NCBI RefSeq assembly: GCF_001875665.1
Contig: NZ_MLAL01000028.1
Location: 123,426-187,425, forward strand
Origin: Corynebacterium sp. NML130628
GTDB lineage: Bacteria; Actinomycetota; Actinomycetes; Mycobacteriales; Mycobacteriaceae
Direction: 5' to 3'
DNA: 64,000 nt
Below the pieces are notes generated by a model. That model saw only the letters and a program-made list of their open reading frames with translations, was not told the origin of the DNA and made no database searches. The position numbers and the translations under genes are program-made. The first letter of the stretch is position 1. Every line of letters begins with the position of its first letter. Below are positions 34,991 through 42,518 of the stretch, in pieces.

Positions 34991-35020
34991 ACTCTAAAGT
35001 TCGCCTTGCCGAACTTCCAA
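34991..35020 (-). promoter_or_regulatory. Importer promoter with palindromic operator between -35 and -10
   Basis: On the minus strand TTGGAA (35020-35015), an 18-base spacer, and TAGAGT (34996-34991) form a promoter. The palindrome AAGTTCG-N6-CGAACTT (34997-35016) fills the whole spacer. The GTTC-N8-GAAC geometry matches what I recall for corynebacterial MntR sites (TGTTCA-N6-TGAACA). Confidence 0.7.
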
Positions 35021-35071
35021 CTTGGTGTGTGCAAACTCACGATTTTGCGCCATGAAACTGCACTAATAGAA

Positions 35072-35104
35072 AAGGCCCCGCGGGAGCATTCCCACAGGGC
35101 CTTT
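35072..35104 (-). terminator. Intrinsic terminator of the surface-protein operon
   Basis: Minus-strand stem AAAGGCCC with GGGCCTTT, with an inner GGGA/TCCC stem, then TTCTATTAG. Confidence 0.8.
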
Positions 35105-35114
35105 GCCAACAGGC

Positions 35115-37487
35115 TTAGAGCTTCAACAGACCTGAAGCCCACGCCGCAGCGTACGCCGCAGCCAACACACCACCGACCGCAGCAATAATGCCGACGATCA
35201 TCCCCACGTTGTCAGACGCGGACGACTTCTCCGACTGGCCAACCGTGTTCTTACCCGTATTGCTCGGTGGCTTCTGCGGCGTCGGTGTCGCCACGTCAAT
35301 ACGGTCCGGTTCCTCCGGCGCCTGCCGACCGGCCTTTGGATCCAAAATGCGACGTGCTGATTCTTTCAAGCGATCACTGGCATCAGGATTCTTTTCGATC
35401 TCCTCACGGATACGCTCCATTTCTTCTGCCGTGTAGTCGAGGACAGAAACCTGATACTCCTCTTTGAATACTTCCTTCCCCTCCGCATTTACAATGCGAA
35501 TTTCAAGCGGCATTGTCGAGTCACGCAATGAGGTTGCGTTCTTAATCGGTATTTCAACTCGTGCAGAGGGCTCCACACCGTTCGCGTTGATCTGCCCCGG
35601 CACGGTGACTTCGATCGGTTCCGCGCCTGTGATCGTTGGGTATTTGGCGTACACAGTGAACTTGTGAAGGTCCAGGCCAAGGTTGCGAATCTCGCCGTGA
35701 AGCACATCGGTCGAACGGTTGGTGACAACTGCAGCGTCTTCGCCACCTGCCAAGCGGAAACCAGCCTTGCCAGGATTTTGATCCGCCGCAATAACTTCAA
35801 GTTCGCGCGCGGTAATGTTATGGTTCGGCTCAGGAGCCTCTTCAGCACCAATCGTGCCTTCACCCGATCCAATGTACTTACCCTTGAGGTTCAGGTTCTC
35901 CCAGTCCGCGGGCACAGAATACTTGCCCTGGTAGCAGACCACGCCGTCCTGCTCGCATTTTTCCTTCGGGTACTTCTTGTCCGTCTTAGGAATCGACTCA
36001 TAAAGCTGGTCTGAGTAGTCGAAGTGCGACCACTGGTAGAGGTAGTTCATGACAGACTTATACGTCGGCAGGTACTCCTCGGTATTCACAGGGTTCGTCG
36101 ACAGCGCACCGTTGTGCGTCAGGCCTAGGTTGTGGCCAAACTCGTGCAAGATCGTGTTGCGGAGCTGCTCCTGGTTCGTCACGTTCTCGTGGTAAGACAC
36201 GTAGAACGCAGAGTCATTGACCAGGCCAGTACCTGTCGACCAATCGCCTTTCTCCATTTGGTCACCAATAATGCCTACTCGGAACACTGATTCACGCGCG
36301 CCCAGCAACTCCTGGCGTTTTTGCCCGAGCTTGTCTCGCTTCGATATGCCATCTGCAAAATAAAGCGGCGTGTAGTCCTCTGTCGGGCCGCCATGCTTTT
36401 TTTCGTAACTCGACACGGAAGAATAGAGGTCCCCTGCATCAATATGCAGATTGATACCATGCGCCGCGAACTTCTCTTCCAACTCGATCAGAGACTCTCG
36501 GGACGGCCGGTACACATTTGCGTTTGCCTCAGCACACTTCGCAAACTTTTGGAAATCCTCTATGTTTGCACCAAACTTGTTCACTTCGTTGCAGTTCAGC
36601 GTCTCCCACTCGGACTTCATCCAGTTCAGCTGTAGGAACAGATCCGGCTTATCTGGATCCGCACCCCACCTATTTAGCGGCAGCGGGGTGCCATCAGAAG
36701 TAGTAAACCCGTAGCGCTCCCACTCATCCGGCAATCCATCGCGGTCAGTATCTTTGGCTGTAGGCTGCGTCTGGATAAAAAGGTTTGCGGTGACAGAAAC
36801 CGATTTCTGAGCGGGTAGCTTCTTATCCCACACTGCGTACTGATAACCAGCACCGTCACCGGCAACCTCACCGACCCTGGTCGCTTCACCGGTCTCGATG
36901 GCGTGCCCCGCAGCCTTCGATGCATCAGCACCACGGAAGTTCACAGACACGTCGTAGCCGAGTTCATTTGGGCCGAAGCTGAATCTGCTGCCCCGGTATG
37001 TGCCACTTTCCTTTGCGTATTTTGGCACAGCGGAATACATCTCAACCTTGATCTGCCGGTCTCTCTTCGACTTGTCCGTGGCCTCAACCGTCACATCCAT
37101 CGAGTTCGTACCGATTTCGACTGTGCGCTTAATCTCAATTTGGGTGTTCGCATCATAGTGCGTCAACGTAGTTTTATAACCGATCTCGCTCGGTTCATCG
37201 ACCGCCTTTGTCTCCGTCGGCAAGAACGCAACGCTCTGCCCGTCAACAGTCAAAACAGTCTCCAGGCCACACTCCAACAGGCCACCGACTGACTGAGGGT
37301 TTTGGAACGTCGCATTCAGTTTCGACCCGTATGCTAGGTTTACCGTAGCGAAGCCCTCAGTCTTCGACTCATTTTCGATCCAGATTCCCCCGGGGTTCTT
37401 TTGAACGGACGCATCCGCGACGGGCTCGACCCCACCAAAAGTTAGGCCCGCGCACAGCACGATAGCAAGAGTTCGTTTCATCTTCAC
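35115..37487 (-). CDS. Membrane-anchored metzincin-type metalloprotease with TSP3-like motif
   Basis: A 790-aa exported protein. The N-terminal signal peptide (MKRTLAIVLCAGLTFGG) is followed by a beta-rich region to about residue 240, a thrombospondin-type-3/EF-hand-like calcium motif DTDRDGLPDEWE (246-257), and a zinc protease domain with HEFGHNLGLTH (448-458). The Met-turn is SVMNYLYQ with Met480. A beta domain follows to about 690, then a charged helix, a Pro-rich linker and a C-terminal transmembrane helix (MIVGIIAAVGGVLAAAYAAA). The active site points outward. No LPXTG motif is seen, so anchoring is by the helix. The GTG start has AAAGGA upstream and lies 11 bases after the previous gene. 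The substrate is unknown. Confidence 0.85.
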   Translation of the reverse strand: MKMKRTLAIVLCAGLTFGGVEPVADASVQKNPGGIWIENESKTEGFATVNLAYGSKLNATFQNPQSVGGLLECGLETVLTVDGQSVAFLPTETKAVDEPSEIGYKTTLTHYDANTQIEIKRTVEIGTNSMDVTVEATDKSKRDRQIKVEMYSAVPKYAKESGTYRGSRFSFGPNELGYDVSVNFRGADASKAAGHAIETGEATRVGEVAGDGAGYQYAVWDKKLPAQKSVSVTANLFIQTQPTAKDTDRDGLPDEWERYGFTTSDGTPLPLNRWGADPDKPDLFLQLNWMKSEWETLNCNEVNKFGANIEDFQKFAKCAEANANVYRPSRESLIELEEKFAAHGINLHIDAGDLYSSVSSYEKKHGGPTEDYTPLYFADGISKRDKLGQKRQELLGARESVFRVGIIGDQMEKGDWSTGTGLVNDSAFYVSYHENVTNQEQLRNTILHEFGHNLGLTHNGALSTNPVNTEEYLPTYKSVMNYLYQWSHFDYSDQLYESIPKTDKKYPKEKCEQDGVVCYQGKYSVPADWENLNLKGKYIGSGEGTIGAEEAPEPNHNITARELEVIAADQNPGKAGFRLAGGEDAAVVTNRSTDVLHGEIRNLGLDLHKFTVYAKYPTITGAEPIEVTVPGQINANGVEPSARVEIPIKNATSLRDSTMPLEIRIVNAEGKEVFKEEYQVSVLDYTAEEMERIREEIEKNPDASDRLKESARRILDPKAGRQAPEEPDRIDVATPTPQKPPSNTGKNTVGQSEKSSASDNVGMIVGIIAAVGGVLAAAYAAAWASGLLKL

Positions 37488-37498
37488 TTTCTCGTCCT

Positions 37499-39517
37499 TT
37501 ATCCCGAAACGTTAAATCCGGCGTTCTTCAATGCATTCGTCATTACAGTAAACGGTGCGACGTGTTTATTGCTGTCCCATATCCAAAACAGCAAAATACC
37601 AAAACCCTCTGCTGCGATCATAAATGGCACAATCCACCACACACGCTCCCAGGTCAGTTCCTTTTTACTGGCTGTCTGTTTCGGCACAACGTGCAGGTCC
37701 ACAAGTTGCTGTGAACCATCCTCCCACGTTACAACGACGGGAACGTTGATCTCCTTAGGCTTTTGGCTGCGTGGCACTGTTGCTCGAACTTCACCCGTCT
37801 CGGGGTTAATTTCGACCTTGGCGTCGTGATTTTTATAGCTCTTAGGCAACCCGTAACGGGCACCAGAATACTGATCTTTCGGCTTAGCAAATCCCTCTCG
37901 CACAGCGTAATTCACTGTGTTCGTCCTGGCCAATGAGTTCGCAGTTGCTTTCAACTCGATGATTTGGTGCCCACCGGGAAAGTCGACACGCAGCCTTGCG
38001 GTGTATGTACTGTCCGCTTCGGTGTCGGCTGGGATTTTTGCGGTGATGCGCCCTGTCGTGCGATCGATGGTGATCGAAATACCGCCGTCGTTTTCGATGG
38101 AGAAGACGCTGCCATAGACTGGTTTACCCACGGGATCAGCAGTAAACGCCTTGCCGGGAGTCACAATCTGCTGTGTGTAACGTAACTTGTGCGCCTCGAG
38201 TTCTTCCGAACTGAGCCGCTCCACAATACGGACAGGCAACGTTACATACTCCCTCGACCCATCCGTGTAGCTAGCCAGGATATGTAAGTTGTATTCTTCC
38301 TCAACCCCCTCTGGCACCACGGCTTCGACAGTTCCAGTTGTACTGTCGACCGCGACATTCCATCCACGGAGGTCTTCATTTTTTCTTGCATCCCAGCGGA
38401 ACTCCGTCCCTACCGGTAGCTTCCCCTTAACATTGAGATCCGCAACGAACTTTCCCCGAGGCGCGACGCGCGCTTCATCATAAGAAAGTTGCGCTACTGT
38501 CTTGAGCAGTGGCGGAATCACTTCAAATGTGGCCTCCGTCTCCAGACGGCTGCCGTCGGGCATTGTGATAGCCACGGGGATTTTAGCAGGCTCCCCTCCA
38601 ACCTTGGCATTTCTCGGAGCGACGTATTTGACCTCACCTGTGTTCTTGTCGATCGTCGCTTCTGAGGATGAGGTCTCAAACGTGGTCCCAGGTGGCACCG
38701 GCTGGTTTACGAAGTCGTAGCCATCTTTACGCAGCGTCAAGATGGGTTTAAAACTCGAACCGACAGAACCCGGGCGGACATAGCTTGTAGGGTACGTAAA
38801 CGTATACCGATCAGCACCGGTTGCTGCGTCCTGCAATTCGATTCTGACGGCGAAATCGGGCGCGTTCGAAGCACGGATCTTGACGGTGTACACGCCAGGC
38901 TTGGTCGTTTCAAGTGGAGAAACCTCCACCGTGCCATCGCGGTAGACAGTTACCCATTCCGGAGTACCACCGATCTTCTCGAACTCAGTACCTGTCTCGT
39001 TTCCTTCGTTCGGAGTAACAACTTTGTGCTCACCGGGCTTTAAGTCAATCCTCGGCCACGTGTAGAAGATTGTCTGCTCAGCCGGCAACTTCAACGAAGT
39101 AATAATGAAAGTGTCTTCTTTGACAGTAATCCACTGAGACACAAACCGTGGTTTTCCCGTTTCACGGCCGCCATAGATTTGATAGCGATACGAGCCCGGG
39201 TCAACAATAAACGCGACCGCACCATTTTCATTAGTGCGCCCCACATGCGATGTCTTTCCATCTTGGCTAACGAAGCGTACTTCCGTGTTCGCCAGCGGAG
39301 AGCCATCTGTATCAAGGAATAGATAGGAGCGCTTCGCTTTCCCCGCGGGCAACTCTTCAAACCCAAGGCCATTGGAAGTGTCGACGGCATGTTCTTGAAT
39401 AACTTCCGGGCCTAAATGCTGCGCATGAACGCGCATAGGGACTGCACCTACTGAAGCAAGCGTGATTGAAGCCGCCGTCGCGGCTGCGAGCCCAGTTTTA
39501 CACTTACCTCGACGCAC
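37499..39517 (-). CDS. Cell-surface protein with Cna-B-like and Rib-like repeat domains
   Basis: A 672-aa exported protein. The signal peptide (RRGKCKTGLAAATAASITLA) ends near RVHAQ. A Cna-B-like domain (about 63-125: LFLDTDGSPLANTEVRF ... GAVAFIVDPGSYRY) is followed by tandem Rib/alpha-like domains at about 238-336, 337-434, 444-526 and 532-614. Each has an I-D-x-x-T-G-x-V-x-x-x-V/I-P core and a P/T/E-D/G-G-S/H hairpin near its end. One transmembrane helix (WWIVPFMIAAEGFGILLFWIW) and a short tail end the protein. Such repeats build long stalks in Gram-positive adhesins. The GTG at 39517 has AGAGG upstream; a TTG at 39553 is possible. Operon with the metzincin gene. Confidence 0.8.
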   Translation of the reverse strand: MRRGKCKTGLAAATAASITLASVGAVPMRVHAQHLGPEVIQEHAVDTSNGLGFEELPAGKAKRSYLFLDTDGSPLANTEVRFVSQDGKTSHVGRTNENGAVAFIVDPGSYRYQIYGGRETGKPRFVSQWITVKEDTFIITSLKLPAEQTIFYTWPRIDLKPGEHKVVTPNEGNETGTEFEKIGGTPEWVTVYRDGTVEVSPLETTKPGVYTVKIRASNAPDFAVRIELQDAATGADRYTFTYPTSYVRPGSVGSSFKPILTLRKDGYDFVNQPVPPGTTFETSSSEATIDKNTGEVKYVAPRNAKVGGEPAKIPVAITMPDGSRLETEATFEVIPPLLKTVAQLSYDEARVAPRGKFVADLNVKGKLPVGTEFRWDARKNEDLRGWNVAVDSTTGTVEAVVPEGVEEEYNLHILASYTDGSREYVTLPVRIVERLSSEELEAHKLRYTQQIVTPGKAFTADPVGKPVYGSVFSIENDGGISITIDRTTGRITAKIPADTEADSTYTARLRVDFPGGHQIIELKATANSLARTNTVNYAVREGFAKPKDQYSGARYGLPKSYKNHDAKVEINPETGEVRATVPRSQKPKEINVPVVVTWEDGSQQLVDLHVVPKQTASKKELTWERVWWIVPFMIAAEGFGILLFWIWDSNKHVAPFTVMTNALKNAGFNVSG

Positions 39518-39635
39518 TATTGCCTCTGCCTTACACTTCTTCGAATCGCCCAAACCGAATGACGTACGCTTCTAACTTAGTGTATGAACGTCAATTTGCG
39601 AACTTCCAGCACAAAACGTCCACCCAAAAAGTGCA

Positions 39636-39674
39636 CCGCGCCCCGGGGACTGCCATACACAGCATGGGGCGCGG
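39636..39674 (-). terminator. Intrinsic terminator of gapB
   Basis: Minus-strand arms CCGCGCCCC (39674-39666) and GGGGCGCGG (39644-39636), followed by TGCACTTTTTGG. Confidence 0.8.
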
Positions 39675-39684
39675 GATGAAATGA

Positions 39685-41145
39685 CTACTTTAGATCCTCT
39701 GGGTTCGAACGCGCTGGGTAAATACGTGGACGAACACCCGCAATCTCTTCAACAACACGCACTACTTGGTGGGAGTAGCCATACTCGTTGTCGTACCAGA
39801 CGTAAAGCACAAGGTGCTTACCGGAGGAGATAGTCGCGAGCCCGTCAACGACACCGGCGTGTGTGGTGCCGAGCAAATCAGTCGAGACCACCTCTGGGGA
39901 TTGGATGTAGTCAATCTGCTGGCGAAGGTTCGAGTCCGTCGAAACCTTGCGCAAGAAGTTGTTGACTTCCTCCTTCGTCGTCTCGGTTTCCAACTCCAGG
40001 TTGAGCACAGCCATGGACACGTCCGGCGTCGGTACACGAATCGCGTTGCCGGTCAGCTTGCCTTCAAACTCTGGAAGTGCCTTAGAAACAGCCTTTGCCG
40101 CGCCCGTCTCCGTGAGCACCATATTGAGGCCTGCAGCACGCCCACGACGGTCACCCTTGTGGAAGTTGTCGGCCAGATTCTGGTCGTTCGTGTAGGAGTG
40201 CACCGTCTCAACGTGTCCGTGAACCACGCCGTAGCGGTCATTGATAACCTTCAGCACCGGCGTGATGCCGTTCGTGGTGCACGACGCCGCCGACAGGATC
40301 TGGTCGCCGTCGGTAATATCCGCCTGATTGATGCCGTAGACGATGTTTTTGATATCACCCTTGCCCGGCGCCGTGAGCAGAACTCGGGAGACGCCCTTGG
40401 ACTTTAGGTGTTGGCCCAGGCCAGCCTCGTCGCGCCAAACACCCGTGTTATCGACGACGATTGCATCATTGATGCCGTACTCGGTGTAGTCGATAGCCGC
40501 AGGGTCGTTCGCGTAGATCATCTGGATCGGAGTGCCATTCGCCCAGATGAGCTCTTTCTCGTGATCCACTGTGATGGTGCCGTCGAATGGTCCATGCACC
40601 GAATCGCGGCGCAGAAGCGATGCACGCTTCACGATGTCATCGTCGCCCTTTTTCCGCACAACCACAGCGCGCAGGCGCGCGCCACCGTACATCGCCTCGC
40701 GCGCAATAAGAATGCGAGCCAGCAGGCGACCGATACGGCCGAAGCCGTAGAGCACCACATCACGTGGTTCCAGCTCCGAATCAGTGTCTACAACTTCAGC
40801 GAGTGCCTCGTTGAGGTACGCCCGCAGGTCGCTGGCTCCGGCTTTCTTGTAGTCGCTAGCGAGTCGACCTAGGTCAATGGAGGCAGTGCCCAAGTTCATC
40901 TCGACCAGCTCGCGGAGCACCGGAAGCGTATCTTCAAGCGGAAGCTCCTTCTCGACGATGCGGCGCGCGTATCGGTGCGCCTTAATAATGTCGATGTCTG
41001 TCACGCCCACTAGCAGGCGCCCAAAGATCGAGGTAACAACGTTGTTTTCACGGTGCAGCTGGCTGATGAGCGGCAGCATTTCCTGCGCGAGCGTCAGCTT
41101 GTGATTCCAGTCATTCTGGGGCGTTGTATTCGTAGGCGTAGACAC
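39685..41145 (-). CDS. gapB: Glyceraldehyde-3-phosphate dehydrogenase, GapB type (long form)
   Basis: A 486-aa GAPDH, about 140 residues longer at the N-terminus than glycolytic GapA. The extension contains FGRLLVGVTDIDIIKAHRYARRI; the NAD-binding motif VLYGFGRIGRLLARIL begins at about residue 151. The catalytic cysteine is in SAASCTTNGITP, with HSYTNDQ, RRGRAAGLNM and the C-terminal VLYVWYDNEYGYSHQ. In C. glutamicum the long enzyme is GapB, thought to work mainly in gluconeogenesis. Start: a GTG at 41145 has GAAGAGG six bases upstream; the ATG at 41151 overlaps that site. An inverted repeat of GGGGGT type lies upstream. Confidence 0.93.
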   Translation of the reverse strand: MSTPTNTTPQNDWNHKLTLAQEMLPLISQLHRENNVVTSIFGRLLVGVTDIDIIKAHRYARRIVEKELPLEDTLPVLRELVEMNLGTASIDLGRLASDYKKAGASDLRAYLNEALAEVVDTDSELEPRDVVLYGFGRIGRLLARILIAREAMYGGARLRAVVVRKKGDDDIVKRASLLRRDSVHGPFDGTITVDHEKELIWANGTPIQMIYANDPAAIDYTEYGINDAIVVDNTGVWRDEAGLGQHLKSKGVSRVLLTAPGKGDIKNIVYGINQADITDGDQILSAASCTTNGITPVLKVINDRYGVVHGHVETVHSYTNDQNLADNFHKGDRRGRAAGLNMVLTETGAAKAVSKALPEFEGKLTGNAIRVPTPDVSMAVLNLELETETTKEEVNNFLRKVSTDSNLRQQIDYIQSPEVVSTDLLGTTHAGVVDGLATISSGKHLVLYVWYDNEYGYSHQVVRVVEEIAGVRPRIYPARSNPEDLK

Positions 41146-41151
41146 AGTCAT

Positions 41152-41488
41152 CCTCTTCATGCGGTAATTGAACGATAGATAAACCTTTGACTTGGGGGTG
41201 CACAGCGCAAGCAGCTGTACCCCCAACCAAAGACTTATCGTAGCGTGTATTGGTCCATCTTTGTCTCGAATTCGCCAGCTAGACCAAGCACCGCCACCGG
41301 GACAGGTCCGATTATTCGCTTTAGGTGGGCTTTATAGTGTAAACCCACACCCGTTCACCTTTCACCCCCACACCATACCCCCGGAGCGGGATTGTCGTAT
41401 TTGTCCAGCGTGGCGTCAACAAGCGGCCGTTGACTCCCCTTCGGTAACCTGTGCACGTACGTCAACGTTTTTGGAGGAATACGAACTG
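41152..41488. promoter_or_regulatory. gapB / HAD-hydrolase divergent region (337 bp)
   Basis: A long inverted repeat (41192-41202 TTGGGGGTGCA with 41216-41226 TGTACCCCCAA) lies about 45 bases upstream of gapB. Its GGGGGT/ACCCCC halves resemble the short motif bound by the corynebacterial acetate regulator RamA. A TATAGT box at about 41334 may drive the HAD gene, leaving a leader of roughly 140 bases. I see no open reading frame of note here. Confidence 0.45.
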
Positions 41489-42289
41489 ATGCCTTGCCCG
41501 AAGATTATCGCTCTCGATATGGATGGCACGCTGCTCGACGTGCACGGACACATCCCCGACGCGTTTTGGGACCTGCTTCGACGTGCCGACGAACACAACG
41601 TTTTCATCACACCGGCATCCGGGCGCCAGCTAGCGACGCTTCGAGACATGTTCACAGCGCACGAACCTCACACCTTCATTGCCGAGAACGGGTCCGTTGT
41701 GTTTCACGACGGCCGCATCATCGATGTGACTGCCATGCCGGAGCAGCCAGTGCGGGATTTTCTCCATGCGTTTCAATCAGCCCCGTTTTCAGCAACGGCT
41801 GTCTTGTGCACACCTGAACAGTCCTACTCCGTCCGTGGAGCGTCCGAGGAGGTGGAGCGGGAAATCGCAAAGTACTATCACGCACACACGCTCGTCGATT
41901 CACTTGTCGACGTCCCCTTCGATACACCGGTGAAAGTTGCTCTTTACGTGGACGGGAATGCAGAGCGGGACGCGCTGGCGTGGGTGCAGGAGCATGCCCC
42001 TGGGCTGCACCACGTTGTGAGTGGCCAACACTGGATCGACATCATGAGCCCGGAGGCAGATAAGGGCAAGGCGCTGCTCGCCATCGCTGATGTCTTAGGC
42101 ATCTCGCACTCGGCTACTGCAGCGATCGGTGACTTTCTTAATGACTACACAATGCTCAAGCAGGCCGGCACAGCTGTTGCGATGGGCAACGCACACCCAG
42201 ACCTCAAGGCGATTGCAGACGAAGTCATTGGTAGAAACGCTGAGCATGCAGCAGTACATCGACTTGCTGCATGGCTCAACGAGGAGTAG
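41489..42289 (+). CDS. HAD-superfamily Cof-type phosphatase
   Basis: A 266-aa cytoplasmic phosphatase. HAD motif I is IIALDMDGTLLD (residues 6-17), motif II is TPASGRQ, and the C-terminal motifs are DKGKALLAIAD (Lys) and IGDFLNDYTMLKQAG (motif IV, where GDxxND is usual; Phe-Leu here). The type IIB (Cof) cap domain is in the middle. Members dephosphorylate sugar phosphates, PLP or FMN; the substrate is not predictable. The ATG at 41489 has GGAGGAA upstream. Confidence 0.9.
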   Translation: MPCPKIIALDMDGTLLDVHGHIPDAFWDLLRRADEHNVFITPASGRQLATLRDMFTAHEPHTFIAENGSVVFHDGRIIDVTAMPEQPVRDFLHAFQSAPFSATAVLCTPEQSYSVRGASEEVEREIAKYYHAHTLVDSLVDVPFDTPVKVALYVDGNAERDALAWVQEHAPGLHHVVSGQHWIDIMSPEADKGKALLAIADVLGISHSATAAIGDFLNDYTMLKQAGTAVAMGNAHPDLKAIADEVIGRNAEHAAVHRLAAWLNEE

Positions 42290-42302
42290 CTCTTATGGCC
42301 GC

Positions 42303-42479
42303 TTATTCTGCGGACTTACGCTCCGCAATTGCTCGCTCAAGCTCAGCTTGACGTTCTTCGAACTCCTGGACTTTCGCCTTCATCTGCGCCATGAGTTCTT
42401 CGTGATGCTTTCGACCGAGCTCGAGGCGCTCCTCTAGCTCGGCCAGTTCTTTCGCGCGTTGTGATTCATCTAGGGTCAT
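42303..42479 (-). CDS. 58-aa coiled-coil protein
   Basis: A small reading frame from an ATG at 42479 to a TAA at 42303, opposite in direction to the HAD gene. The product starts MTLDESQRAKELAELEERLE and ends IAERKSAE; it is almost wholly charged with Leu/Ala/Met at heptad spacing, so a single coiled coil is predicted. A convergent position right after the HAD gene and a complete start/stop support it. CACAAT lies six bases before the ATG, a weak leaderless box. I recognise no family; it resembles small basal coiled-coil or DivIVA-like fragments only by composition. Confidence 0.6.
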   Translation of the reverse strand: MTLDESQRAKELAELEERLELGRKHHEELMAQMKAKVQEFEERQAELERAIAERKSAE

Positions 42480-42518
42480 GCCACCATTGTGGCAAATTTT
42501 CCCTGCCTACGCTAAGCG

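Noticed and set aside
35115..37487. Sortase (LPXTG) anchoring of the metzincin from the PPSNTGK segment
   Set aside because: The motif is not LPXTG and is followed by a hydrophilic stretch before the transmembrane helix, unlike a sorting signal.
35115..39517. Anthrax-toxin-like or insecticidal toxin gene
   Set aside because: Only the short DTDRDGLPDEWE calcium motif is shared; there are no pore-forming or translocation domains.
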